From assembly GCA_020736575.1 (NCBI GenBank), contig JAGPYM010000008.1, positions 1,410,001 through 1,474,000 of the forward strand: 64,000 bases of DNA, in the 5' to 3' direction. Below the pieces are notes generated by a model, which worked only from the letters and a program-made list of their open reading frames with translations, did no database searches and was not told the origin of the DNA. Source of the DNA: Thelonectria olida (Eukaryota; Ascomycota; Sordariomycetes; Hypocreales; Nectriaceae). How positions within the stretch are numbered: the first letter of the stretch is position 1; each line of letters starts with the position of its first letter. The position numbers and the translations under genes are program-made. This document shows, in pieces, positions 31,657 through 43,132 of the stretch.

Positions 31657-32845
31657 ATGGAGTCCTTCGTCATCAAGACGCCCTGCTCTTCCGCCAACAT
31701 CGGCCCCGGCTTTGATGTCATCGGCCTCGCTCTCTCCGTCTACCTTGAGCTGCACGTCACCATCGACCGCTCCAAGCCCAAGTCCGACCTGCCCCTGAAC
31801 TGCAGAATCACCTACGAGGGCCAGGGCGAGGGCACTGACGACATCAGCCTCGACCCTCAGGTCAACCTCATCACCCGCGTCGCCCTCTACGTCCTGCGAT
31901 GCCACGACCAGCGTGATTTCCCCGTTGAGACTCACGTCCACATCAAGAACCCCATCCCTCTCGGTCGCGGACTGGGCAGCTCTGGTGCCGCCGTCGTCGC
32001 CGGTGTCGTCCTCGGTAAGGAGGTCGGTGGCCTCAAGCATCTCGACATTGACCGGCTCTTTGACTATTGTCTCATGATTGGTGCGTCCCAAACCTATACC
32101 GATACACTTCGCCAAACAAGTACTAATTTTGGACCACAGAGAGACATCCTGACAATGTCGGAGCTGCTCTGTACGGCGGTTTCGTCGGAACCTACCTCAA
32201 GCCTCTAACCCCCGAGGACGTGGCCAGGACAGAAATTCCCCTTAGTGAGGTTCTCCCAGCTCCAGCCGGAGGCGAGGATACTGGCAAGCGGCCCCCGGAA
32301 CCTCCTCACGGAATCGGTCACCACATCAAGTTCCCCTGGGCCAAGGAGATCAAGGCCGTCGCCATCATTCCCGACTTCCAGGTGCCCACCCACCGCGCTC
32401 GCGAGGTTCTTCCCGAGAAATACCCTCGAGTTGATGTGGTAAGTTCCCCCGTCACCGTCGTCTAAGTTGTGTTCCGCTGACTCCGTATCGTTAGACATTC
32501 AACTTGCAGCGAATCGCCCTGTTGCCCGTGGCTCTGGGCCAGTCGCCTCCCGACCCCGAACTCATCCACCTCGCCATGCAGGACAAGATCCACCAGCCCT
32601 ACCGCCAGACGCTCATCCCCGGCCTCACTGAGATTGTCGAGTCCATGTCTCCCAAGACGGAGCCTGGCTTCTTGGGCGTGTGTCTCTCCGGCGCCGGCCC
32701 CACCATCCTGGCCCTCGCCTCGGACAACTTTGAGGAGATTGCCAACAAGATTATTGCCAAGCTGAGGGAGCACAATGAGAACAAGAACCTCGCCTGCGAG
32801 TGGAAGATTTTGGAGCCTGCCTCGGGTACGCAAGTTATTCGATGA
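31657..32845 (+). CDS. THR1: homoserine kinase
   Basis: Three exons (31657-32080, 32140-32438, 32495-32845) encode 357 residues, the same length as yeast Thr1. Introns have GTGCGT/ACAG and GTAAGT/TTAG ends. GHMP-kinase hallmarks are present: N-terminal VIKTPCSSANIGPGFDVIGLAL, the ATP-binding loop NPIPLGRGLGSSGAA at ~98-112, RHPDNVGAALYGGF, and C-terminal GVCLSGAGPTILALA. The enzyme phosphorylates L-homoserine to O-phosphohomoserine, the step before threonine synthase, in the cytosol. An upstream in-phase Met at 31594 is in leader sequence; MESFVIKTPCS is the family start. I saw no exact TGACTCA (CPC1/Gcn4) site close to the start. Confidence 0.97.
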
Positions 32846-33566
32846 AAACGCTCCACTCGAGTGACGGGATGGGATTGCTAGAGAGCAGAGTTGTCTTTGA
32901 TCAGATCAGAGATGCCGGGAGGGCTTCCCGGTTCTGGTGCCGAGTTGTGAAGTTGCAGTAATACACAGAAAAGGCCCGCACATCTAGCCGGAGAGTTGGC
33001 CGTGTGGGGAACCGCATATATGGGCGTAGATATCAGAACAGAAGCTCGCAAAGTCAGGTTCGAGTCTTGGGAAACCGTCTAGGCTAGAGGACATGCTTGC
33101 TTACGTTGGAAACTACAGCCAAATTAAGCCATGTAGAGGCATATATCTGCGGAATAAACTCCTTCAAAGCACCTATGACTCCTTCATGCACCATGTGAAG
33201 CTATCACGATGCACATCGAACCTGATGAGGGGGGCAGCGTCATCTAGAATTCTACCATTAACGCGATCCCCGGAATTTTGAGGCCTTTGTTAACAATTCT
33301 CTTCGGTTCGGGAATCCCACATACCAATTACCCGATTGCGTCAGTTTGGGGGCAAGTTCCGGTAGTCCAATCGTCGGTAGATGTCGCTGTGAGATAGCCC
33401 GAAGCCCCGAAGACCCGACCCGATGTTCGGCTCCCACGACATATTTGCGTCTAAGTACTTATATCAACACTACTCTGCCGAACCGAACCCCTCATTGTAT
33501 TCTGGTTTCTCTCTCTTTGTTCATTTTCTCCAATCGATCAGGCACGTAACTTCAAAGCACGCAATC
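32846..33566. other. intergenic between THR1 and the aldolase gene
   Basis: This 721-bp stretch contains only short frames. No RNA gene, repeat or TATA box could be supported. Confidence 0.5.
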
Positions 33567-34606
33567 ATGGCATCTCCTCCTCCCGCCGGCATCTACGTGC
33601 CCGTCCCAACCTTCTTCGCCTCCAAAACCTCGGCCAACTTCAACGCCACCACGCCGCCCCTCGACATCGCCACGCAGGGCGCGCACGCCGTGTACCTCGC
33701 CAAGGCCGGCATCCGCGGCGTCGTGGCGCTCGGCAGCACGGGCGAGGCCGTCCACCTGCACCCCCGCGACCGACACGCCGTTCTGAGCGGGATCCGCGCC
33801 GCGCTGGACAAGGAGGGCTTCAAGGACTATCCGATTGTGGCGGGCACGGCGACCAACAGCGTCGAGGAGACGGTCGAGCAGCTCAAGGACGCGCATAGAT
33901 CGGGCGCGCAGTGGGGGTTGTGTCTTGTGCCTGGGTACAATGCTGCGGTGACGACGCAGGAGGGCATTGTGAGGTGGTTCACTGCTGTTGCAGATCAGAG
34001 CCCTATTCCCGTCATGATGTGAGTCTCCAGACTGAACTGTGCGTCTTGTCAAGTGTCTAATATCAACTGTTCAGTTATCACTACCCCGGTGTGTCAAACA
34101 ACGTCAAGGTAGTTCCCTCGACATACGCCACCCTGTCCAAACACGCCAACATTGTCGGCTGTAAGCTGTCGCACGGCGACGTCTCGTACCACGCGCAGAT
34201 CGGCTCCAACCCTGCCATCGACTACACGCACTTCCACCCATTTACGGGTCTGGGCCAGCAGCTGCTCCCCGTGATATCGGTGGGTTTCTCGGGCGCCATC
34301 GACGGGTCAGCGGGTTTCTTCCCCAAGACGCTGGTGCGCCTGTACGAGCTGTCGGTCAAGACGCAACCCAGCGAGGCCGAGGTGGCTGAGAGGCGGCTGC
34401 TGCAGTTCAAGGTGAGTTCGATGGAGGAGATTGTGGTGCGGTACGGGACGGTGGGTATCAAGGAGGCGATTAGTCGGCTGAGAGGGTTCGGAGATGTCGA
34501 TGGCACGAGGTTGCCCTTGTTTGGGGGAATTCCTGGGGGTGATGCTGAATGGGCGAACTGGAAGCCCGTTCTGGAGGCGGTGGATGAGGTGGAAAAGTCA
34601 CTGTAA
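33567..34606 (+). CDS. DapA-family class I aldolase (LGA1/HOGA-like)
   Basis: Two exons (33567-34018 and 34075-34606) encode 327 residues. The intron at 34019-34074 has a GTGAGT donor and a TCAG acceptor. The dihydrodipicolinate synthase/N-acetylneuraminate lyase fold is shown by GSTGE at 56-60, Tyr152 in IYHYPGV (proton relay) and the Schiff-base Lys181 in GCKLSHG. Fungi lack the lysine DAP route, so the role is in sugar-acid or hydroxyproline catabolism. The N-terminal IYVPVPTFF and the AKAGIRGVVALGSTGEAVHL block resemble 2-keto-3-deoxy-L-galactonate aldolase (lga1, galacturonate pathway). 4-hydroxy-2-oxoglutarate aldolase is the alternative. No targeting signal is evident. Confidence 0.88.
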
Positions 34607-34918
34607 ATGAAATGAGAGAAAGCAAAGTAGATGGAAGAAACCAAGATGATGGTCGCAAGAGTTGTTGTTCCGCCCAAACTTAACTATACATCAGCGGCAA
34701 GCTTTTTTTTCAGAATGAATATTAAAGTGAATGAAGTTGGATTGAGGTTCTTACAGCTCTCTCGAGAATTACATCGCTTCAAAAGAATCTGGTCAAGCAT
34801 CTAGGGTAGGCCCCTTGCTCATGGAGGCGGGGTGGTGGGGTGAGATTTGCGCCTACCCCTGCCCCGCTTTGTGGAAGCCGAATATTTCTGAATAGCGCTT
34901 TCCTAGATATCAAGAACC
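34607..34918. other. intergenic before tRNA-Ala
   Basis: This 312-bp stretch is the aldolase 3' flank and tRNA 5' flank. Nothing else was recognised. Confidence 0.55.
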
Positions 34919-35008
34919 GGGCGAATGGTTTAGTGGTATAATACTCCCTTAGCATCGTTCGTCCAAACAGCTTGGGAGTGGTCCAGGGTTCGATTCCCTG
35001 TTCGTCCA
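34919..35008 (+). tRNA. tRNA-Ala(AGC) with an 18-nt intron
   Basis: The acceptor stem is GGGCGAA paired with TTCGTCC, including the G3:U70 wobble that defines alanine identity. The discriminator is A. The anticodon stem is CTCCC/GGGAG with loop TTAGCA...T (anticodon AGC at 34951-34953). The T arm is CAGGG-TTCGATT-CCCTG. The intron (34955-34972) is at the canonical site one base 3' of the anticodon. The mature tRNA is 72 nt. The anticodon arm CTCCCTTAGCAT equals that of yeast tRNA-Ala. Confidence 0.96.
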
Positions 35009-35931
35009 TTATCGGTGGTTTGATTCCACCATGTATCCTTTCTTTTTGCCATTGCTTCAAGCAAGCCTCCTCTGTTTGTAAAAGATGTCGAGTGTTCTTG
35101 ACTGTGGATATGGGGCATGAGTCATCATTGTAAACTATGTCTTTCTTCGCGAAAGATCCAGCTGTCATGTTATGTAAGTAGGGAGGTATAGTTACCTGCT
35201 TGCATACTATCTTGGTAAAAGTGCTGTGTTCCTCTTCTATTTGGTTCACTTCGTAGGTATGAATAATAAAGCGCAATTATTCAAAGAATATCAGTCATCG
35301 GAAGTAATGGAACTCATTCATTGTCGTCAAAGTGCTTGTTGATGAATGTGGATTGTGTGTAGATGGAACCACCTCCCTGGTAATTAAGCGGGTGCGAGTG
35401 CGAGACAGGACGAATGGATCTCTCAAGTTCACGACCACCATGCATCTCTAGACTAATTTGCTTTCGCCTTGTTCCTGAATGATACGACGACCATCTCAAA
35501 CCCTTCATTCTCACCAAACTAATTTCTGCATCTCAAGTTGAACTCCGGCCTTTCCGCCCGCCGAGGCCCCCAACAAATTGTCGCCAATGGCGAGTTACGA
35601 AGCCCCCACTGATAAGACTGGACCGAGGCTCGATAGCGAGCGATAAGCTAAAATATTATCTCTGGTGAGGCGCGACTCAGCTCAAGGATGCGACCCTGGT
35701 CGCGAAACCTCCTTAACACTTTAGCTCATTCCTTTTATTGTTTGCTTTCCCTTGCTTTCGTGATCTTACTTACTGAGAACCTCGGGCGGCCTCCGTAAGT
35801 TCGCCTTGATAACATTGCGTCATCTTCATCTGAAAGGACCTATAAACTTACCATTCGCTAGACGATCCTCTCCCTCCGACAAATCCTTATCGTGGGTGCT
35901 CTGCCTTGAGGTTCCCTTGTCCGTGTTCAAG
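35009..35931. other. intergenic after tRNA-Ala
   Basis: This 923-bp stretch begins with a T-arm-like hairpin (GGTGG-TTTGATT-CCACC, 35014-35030). Otherwise it holds no supported gene. The last ~150 bp are pyrimidine-rich leader of the thioesterase-like gene. Confidence 0.5.
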
Positions 35932-37012
35932 ATGGCATCTTCAATCAGCAAGCTCACACTGCTTGCGGGAATCATCCCAGTGGCTTCCATCGGTTCTGCC
36001 GGATACGCAGCATATCGCATCGACTGGGCCAATGCTGTTCAAAACTTTGTGACAGGTCCTGGCCGGACATCGCGCATCCTGTTGCTTCTATTTGTCATTT
36101 TCAACTGGAAGAACATGCCTTTCGCATGGACCGTAAGTGCACACATCCCCATCAGCGGGGTACCGTTATAGCTGACAATGTTCCTAGTATCGTGTTTGGT
36201 CCGGAATGCTGTATCATATGTTCCTGCGCAAGTCACCAGTCCTCACCCCTAAGGCTCTCTTCAAGCCCATGATTACCCCTTCGCACACCCCGCTTCTCGA
36301 GATCGATTACAACCTTCACAAGTCCAACTCAACCTACTTTGCCGACCTCGACGTTGCCCGAGCCCACCTCGTCACGTTCCTTGCCCGCGCCGCCACGGAA
36401 GATCTCGCGCGAAACGTCGAAACCAAGATCGTTCTCGACCCCAAGACGGGTAAGCCGATCAAAGGCCCCATCGGCGTCATGCTGGGCGCTGTCGCGTGCA
36501 GCTTCAAGCGCGAAATCGCTCCGTACAAAGGCTATGAGATGTGGAGCCGTATCCTATCCTGGGATCGAAAGTGGCTTTACATCGTCACCCACTATGTGCC
36601 CAAAGGTACTGCGAAGCCGACCGAGTGGCTAGATCCGCGATGTGGCCTCAGCAAGCGTGGCCCCAAGGATGCTACCGGCGATTGGCAGAAGAAGATTTAT
36701 GCTACAGCGATTAGCAAGTATGTTTTCAAGATTGATCGTTTCACGGTGCACCCTGCCCACGTCCTTGGTGGTAGGTCGAACCTGTTGCCGGAACGCCCTG
36801 GTGGTTGGATGAGCGGCGAGGAGCAGGTGGGCGACCTTTCCATCGATGTCTCCGACGTTGATCTATCCGTTGAGGGCGAGTGGGATTGGCGTCGAGTTGA
36901 GGCGCAGCGACGCCAGGGCATGAAGATGGCGAGCAACTTCCAGGGCCTGGAAGAGTTGCACGATGTTTTTGATGGCGGTAACAACGGCGCCATTGGCATG
37001 TTCGGATCCTAA
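35932..37012 (+). CDS. THEM6/4HBT_2-like thioesterase-fold protein, membrane-anchored
   Basis: Two exons (35932-36132 and 36188-37012) encode 341 residues. The intron at 36133-36187 has a GTAAGT donor and a CTAG acceptor. Two hydrophobic stretches near the N-terminus (LTLLAGIIPVASIGSAGYAA and ILLLLFVIFNWKNMPF) suggest membrane anchoring. The soluble part begins TPLLEIDYNLHKSNSTYFADLDVARAHL, the hot-dog-fold pattern with the D-x-D-x-x-R motif seen in THEM6-like and bacterial 4-hydroxybenzoyl-CoA thioesterase relatives. GVMLGAVACSFKREIAPYKGYEMWSRILSWDRKWLYIVTHYV forms the sheet. Fungal homologues are often labelled capsule polysaccharide biosynthesis protein, without direct evidence. The substrate is unknown. 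Confidence 0.8.
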
Positions 37013-37384
37013 TCGTCGAGAGCGCATGCAAATGACAAGGGTAAAACCGGTGACGAAGAACTGGTCCCTGGAATCGACCAAATGGATAGACCAGGGGCGT
37101 TGGAAGAGGGAACGGACAGCAAGTCCCCAGGGTAATGGATCGGAGGACATTTGACCTCCTGCTAGACATGGTATTCTGACGCGATAGATGTGCTCATGAT
37201 TGTAATAGACATGGATTAATACTCATACATCATTATCTGATTTTACTACCACGCGGGACCCCACCCAGAGGATATACCAGCCCAAGCGTTACAAAACTCC
37301 CAATACATCCGACCATATCCGACGCCATAAGACCAAGACCCTTTTCCCATTCACGTTGCTCGACTATGACTCTCTGACGATGAG
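37013..37384. other. intergenic, convergent 3' flanks
   Basis: This 372-bp stretch lies between the stop codons of the thioesterase-like and CFEM genes. No feature was seen. Confidence 0.55.
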
Positions 37385-37903
37385 CTATAGGAGAGCAGCA
37401 CCGACTGCCATTGCTGCCACTATACTAGCCAATGCTAGGCTCTGAGGAAGACGACTGGCTGCGCCCGTCGGTGTTGCCGCCGGTGTCGACTTTTGCGCCG
37501 TGAGGGAGGCGATCTGGTCGGCGCAGACTTTTGCGACGGCTTCAGCAGTATCTGGAACCAGGGTAAGTCAGTTATGGGGCAACAATGAAAGGACGGCTCG
37601 AAGGCAAACACGGGACATACCGGATATGTCGTCCAGCGTACAGCCGGCTTGGACGAGACATGGCGAGGTGGAGTTGATGATTGCTTGGAGGTGGTTGCAC
37701 TGACAGTCAATGTCTATGACTGTGCAGCCTTGTTCTTTGGCGCCGGTTGCGAGACACTTCCCGGCGCATTTGGGAAGGTTTTGTTGGAATTCCACGACGT
37801 CGGCGGCGTCTGCTGCGATGGCGGTTGTGGCGAGGAGGGCGGTGGTTGCGAAGAGGATGAGACGACGACTACGACATCGACGAGGGGGGGAGGTGAGGTT
37901 CAT
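37385..37903 (-). CDS. CFEM-domain GPI-anchored surface protein
   Basis: Two exons (37903-37621 and 37551-37385) encode 149 residues. The intron at 37552-37620 has a GTATGT donor, an ACTGAC branch and a CCAG acceptor. A signal peptide (LILFATTALLATTAIAADA) is followed by the CFEM domain with all eight cysteines in order: PKCAGKC, QGC, DCQC, PCLVQAGC and KVC. A short Thr/Ala/Pro linker follows. The C-terminus is hydrophobic (LALASIVAAMAVGAALL) after Ala-Ser, a GPI-attachment signal. CFEM proteins bind haem iron or act in adhesion and wall stability. Without an intact Asp/His ligand analysis I leave the role open. The upstream region is unusually long (3.45 kb). Confidence 0.93.
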
Positions 37904-40900
37904 GGTGGATACAAACAGTCAAGGTGGTTCGGCGAGAATATATCGATGAGGCCTTGAGATGTTTGGACAGCCGAATGTTGGGTGGAAAGGCGGTGGTGAT
38001 GTAGAGTGGTGGTGTGAAAGGGAGGCCGCTTGGTGTAACAAACAATGATATTGAAGCAAACACGAGGATACGGTAGGCACAGTCGGAACAAGAAAGCAAC
38101 GATATGGCTGCTAATAATAAAAGCAAAAGCAGAAGAAGAAGACGAAAAGCAGGTCTCGCAAACCGGCATAACCCCAGTATAACTACACGAAGCCCGTTTG
38201 CGTCGCCCACTGTGCACACCCTCTTCGAAGGGGGGATCCATCCGTCCACAACTGCCGCCGCCGCCCTATGAAAGAGCAAAAGACACAGACTTCTCGAGAG
38301 AGTGCTTTTTCGTCGGCAGTCCCACCAACCAAGCTTCCTGCTATGGCGGTGCGACGGTGGGAGCGTCCCGGCTCCCGCGTGTGCCCGCAAACAAGGGGAA
38401 GGGCTGTGCCGTTGGTGGTGTCCAAGCGTAAGAGGAGAAGTCTATTCTGTTCGGGGGACGTATCATGGAGGGAGGCTTGAGGGGTCTGTCTGGGCGTCGA
38501 CGTCTGATTGATGAAGGGCTGCTGGTCACATTGCCTGAACGAGCGAGACGGAGCTTGATTAGGACATGTCTGAATGAGCCAATTTGAAGAAGAGAGCAGC
38601 CACGACGTTCGGTTGCACATCGTCGAGGGAGTTCGCGGGTGCCATTCGCCAGAGCAAACAGAGTGTGGCGTCGAGCCGGGCTGTTGGGGGCCCTGACGAA
38701 GTTGACGTCTCGACCCTCGATTCACGACAAGTGTTAGTCTCGACGCCGCAGCGCTCCGCTGGTCCAGGGGCTCGAGCCTATGGGGGTCCTGCGGTGCCTG
38801 GGGACTGTGATGGACTCGCCCGCCAGCGGTTGGTCACAGGAACCAACTAGCCCAGGTGGTGAGGAGGTGGCACAGATGGAAGCGCCCTGTCGACGTCCAG
38901 AGAGCCCGTGGTTGGGTCCTGGTTGGCTGCCCTATTTTCGCCGGGCTTGCTTTTTTCGTGAGGGAAGTGGTCGGATCATTGGCAGAGGGAAATGGGAAAG
39001 GTAACTTGTCATTTTCGTTTATTCTTGTTCTGCGCTTCGTATTGATGAGGGCACGGATGATATCGCCATGAATGTCCAAGATTGGGCAGCCTTCCTCCAC
39101 ATGTCGTTTACACTTCCCTTCTCACAGTTCCCCTCAGATCATGGATACAGCATCCCTCCTCCCACCAAACCAATCCCCTCCCTCAGCCCTACACCACTTC
39201 CACAATCCATCCATCACACCGGGAAACGTCCTGGTCGCGGTACCAAGAATTTGCCTCGGCGACATTTTCCCCAGGATTCGGATCGCGGGGAAAAAGACCA
39301 GCCATAAGAGAAGCGAACGACGAGGATCAGATGCCAGGGCCAACAATGCTACCCTGTCCTGTGCCTGTCCCCCGCCCGTGCCGGCCTTCCGAATCATGTT
39401 CCCCTCTCTCGACTGTGCCTTGGAAGAGCAAATCTGCAACGCACATGTCTCCGTAGTGTCCCAAGTCGGCAGCTTTCGCGACTTCACCTGATACATGGGG
39501 GTCGACGTCCCCGACAGACCTGAACTGCACATACTACGTAGTACACGACCGACATTCTACAGCCCGGCCAGCCACGCCGTAGATGCGACACCACCACGCG
39601 GCCCAACTCCGCCTCCCCTGTCTTGTCAACCTTGTTCCATGTCCGTATTCCGCAAGGCTATTATTGCCTGAAGCTTCACATATACGCGCACATGTCCTCG
39701 GAAAGACTATCGACGGCCCGAGCCCGGCCAGTCTTCGGTGACGACCCAGCTTTTGGACAGCCCTCATCGGACCCTTGAAGCGAGATGTCTATGAGGACCA
39801 TGCATGTCCTTAGACAGGATGAAGCTTGGGGCAACCGTGCTTTTGTTTCTGCAATCACACCCGGAGACTGAATGGCTTGGCTTCAATGAAGCGATGGCAG
39901 GTACCCGATAGACGCATATTTCGCGAAACGTCGGGACATGACTTCGTGATTCTTCATGAGGTTGACCATTGGTTCAACAGCAAGTCGTGTAGGACATCAC
40001 GTTGGGCGAAGAGAAACATGCCATCATCTATCTAATGTGTCGGGGTTGTCTCACAAAATCAAGACGAGGTGAAGTTCTTCAGTTGACATGATATATCGGT
40101 TCTCCGCAACGGCAGATTTTTCTGCCTCAGTGCTTGACTCTAATATTGTCCTCATCATTATGAACTTCAACCCCGTCTCGGTTTAGGACCAGGCTCCCTC
40201 AAGGAGAACTTCCCACGAAGTTTAGAGTGTAAAAAAAGAGGGAACCATCGCCTAAAAGGTGACGATTGGGCCCTCCTCGCGTCAAGAATGAGCCCCATTG
40301 AGTAACTCAGCTTTCGCCGAGCAATCGCATACCTATCGACCATGACAACAGGTCCTCTGCGCCCGACACCACACTCGCATGAATCGACGGCTGCCCAGCT
40401 CCCCTCGCGCGCCGCTCCAGATCCCTCAGACTTCAAACCCCCAATCGGACGGACTCATATCTTCATCCATAGGGTCCGAAGGCGGAAAGCGGTCCAAAGA
40501 TCGAATTGGCTTGCGAGTATAAAACGATGGACAGGGCCGGTGACAAGAAGAGGGCCTGGGCGCGGAGGTCAGCCGCAGTGCTTTTATGGCGGCGCGTTTC
40601 CGCAAGCTCCGTGAAGAGACGTCCGGGGACTTTCCCCAAAGCGTGGAAAGAGACGCTACAGAAGTAGTGTCTCTGTGTGTAAGCTTCGAATAGCGATTTG
40701 TTGAACGAGGAGGGTTGGAGAGGAAAAAGAAGAAAAAGAATCTAAGAGTGGATGGAGCAAGATGAAGGCATAGGAATTTTACAAGCACGTGATGATAAGC
40801 TGCAATTGAGTGGGCCTTCTGATTGCCCAGCTTGCCAGCTTTGTCATCTTGAGGTCAGTAACAACGTCAATTGTTGGCAAGGATAGTTTGAGAATTTCTA

Positions 40901-41356
40901 ATGATCTCAACGTAACGGCCTTTTATGGGTTGATATTTGAAAGAAAGTGCAAAAAAATCGAGCGTTTCTGGCAATTTAGGGGCGCAATTCTGATTCTCAG
41001 AACAAAGAGCTGGGGTGAATTTATAAGCTCTGGGTGTGTTGCTAGGGGATTTTTTTCTCAGCGTGCGGTGAGCAACTGCACAAACAACCAATCCAAGCGT
41101 CGCGCCAACGAGGCTGGGTAGCTGCCTTCGTGCCTGTTCAAACTCCCAAGACATAAATCCAACGAGTTCGCGCATCTTCACAGCAGCTCGTCTGCAACCC
41201 AGTCACTTCCTCAATAACAGAACCTTTTTCGATTCGACATTCTCGCGATCGACTTCTCATCCCTCCATTTCGAGCGACCACTGCGCGCAGTTTTGACGAG
41301 AGCAAAACAAAAACCACCATTTACCTGTCAACCTCGCGTCCGCTGCCGCCGCAACA
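37904..41356. other. 3.45-kb gene-poor region between divergent CFEM and RAE1
   Basis: No frame here shows domain content. The longest (38183-38725 on the minus strand and 39072-39491 on the plus) read as low-complexity and overlap equally long frames on other strands. No tRNA or repeat family was seen. It may hold long leaders or noncoding transcripts. Confidence 0.45.
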
Positions 41357-42556
41357 ATGTCGGGACTCTTCGGCGCCGCCTCGAGTTCTGCTACGAGCAA
41401 CACGACCGGAGATCTCAAGAACGATGTCCCTCTGAGCGACCCCCCCACCGACAGCATTTCCGATCTCGCCTTCTCTCCCGCGCCAAACGGCCCCGACTTC
41501 CTTGCCGTCGCCTCCTGGGACAACAAAGTCCGCATCTACGAAATCAACCAGAGCGGACAGAGCCAAGGCCGACACGCCTACGAACATAGCCAAGCTGTGC
41601 TGAATGTTGACTTTTCCAAAGTAAGTTGATTCTTTGAGCAGGACTGCTTCAAGGCGTTCATAAGAGGTGAAGAGATAAACTAACGTTTGGACAAAGGATG
41701 GAACGAAACTCGCATCTGCCGGCGCCGACAAGAACGTCAAGGTTTGCGACCTCGCCTCGCAGCAAGACATCGTCGTAGGCACTCACGATCAGCCCGTGCG
41801 AACCGTCCGCTTCTTCGACAGCGGAAACGGCCCCATGGTGGTCTCAGGATCTTGGGACAAGACGGTCAAATACTGGGATCTTCGACAACAGGGCCCTGCC
41901 GCAACCGTGACATGCCAAGAGCGCGTCTATACGATGGATGTGCGGGACAATCTCTGCGTTGTTGGCACGGCTGACCGTTACATCAATGTCATCGACCTGA
42001 AGAACCCTACCAAGTTCTACAAGACTCTGCAGAGCCCCCTCAAGTGGCAGACACGTGTGGTTAGCTGCTTTACGGACTCGGCCGGATTTGCTATTGGCAG
42101 TATTGAGGGTCGATGTGCCATTCAGTATGTTGAGGAGAAAGACTCCAGGTACGTTGCTTCATGAATTCGCACATCCGCTCATGTACTAACTTCTTCAGCT
42201 CCAACTTCTCCTTCAAGTGCCACCGCGACCCCCCCGCGAACAACGTCACAAACGTCTACGCTGTCAACGACATCTCCTTCCACCCCGTCCACGGCACCTT
42301 CAGCACTGCCGGTAGCGACGGTACTTTCCACTTCTGGGATAAGGATGCTAAGCACCGTCTCAAAGGGTACCCCAATGTCGGCGGCAGCATTACGGCCACG
42401 ACTTTCAACAAAAATGGTAGCATCTTCGCCTACGCCGTTAGTTACGACTGGGCCAAGGGTTACCAGCACAACACTCAGAACTATCCTATCAAGGTGATGC
42501 TGCACCCGGTAAACCCCGAGGAATGCAAGCCTCGACCCTCGATGAAGAAGAGGTAG
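41357..42556 (+). CDS. mRNA export WD-repeat protein RAE1/GLE2
   Basis: Three exons (41357-41620, 41697-42148, 42199-42556) encode 357 residues, close to yeast Gle2 and human RAE1 (368). Introns are 76 and 50 nt with GTAAGT and GTACGT donors. The seven-blade propeller is clear: DSISDLAFSP...FLAVASWDNKVRIYEI, KLASAGADKNVKVCDL, VVSGSWDKTVKYWDLR, LCVVGTADRYINVIDL, QTRVVSCF...AIGSIEGRCAIQYVEE, then NDISFHPVHGTFSTAGSDGTFHFWDKD and the ATTFNKNGSIFAYAVSYDWAKGYQ end, which are specific for RAE1. It docks on the nuclear pore through the Nup98-type GLEBS motif and supports poly(A) RNA export and spindle function. Confidence 0.96.
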
Positions 42557-43132
42557 TTGTGTGGATGATTTGCCAAGAGGGATCGAGACGGAGAGAGATG
42601 AGCACTGTATTAGGATATGTCATCGACTTTGTGCAGCTGTAAAATGAGATTGTGAGATCAATGAAGGATGGGAAGAGGGCCAATAGCTTGCTTTGGTGGA
42701 TTGGGGAGGTGTTACGAGAGACGATACCACAACACACAAGACAAACAGAAGCGACAAAAATATTCCCCAAAAAACACGGCACTTGGAATTAGGCAGTATA
42801 TAGGATGAGCAATTGAGATTTGTGAACTTCAACAATGCAGACGGAACCAATCAACTCGGGTTGGATTTATTCTGGGATGATTCATCCAGATCATGAAAGC
42901 TATTCGTAGCTCGATCTTGAGCGTAGGTAGTAGATAGATAATTAGAAAAAGTGGCAGCCTGAGACTCGCACACAACAAAACATAGAAAACGACTAAAACG
43001 CTGATATTCTCCCAATTCCGCCAGGGTCGGCTTGATCATGAAAGACCGTTGCCCTGGACATGTGAAACCACCTCTTTCTGCTTGCACCTTATTGTGACAT
43101 ATTCCTAACCATTGGCCATTCAATTGGTGTGG
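42557..43132. other. intergenic, convergent 3' flanks
   Basis: This 576-bp stretch is A/T-rich at 42700-42960 and contains no supported gene. It separates the stop codons of RAE1 and the next gene. Confidence 0.55.

Noticed and set aside
33050..33075. tRNA-like GGTTCGAGTC string
   Set aside because: No stem forms around the putative T loop and no acceptor or anticodon arm can be drawn.
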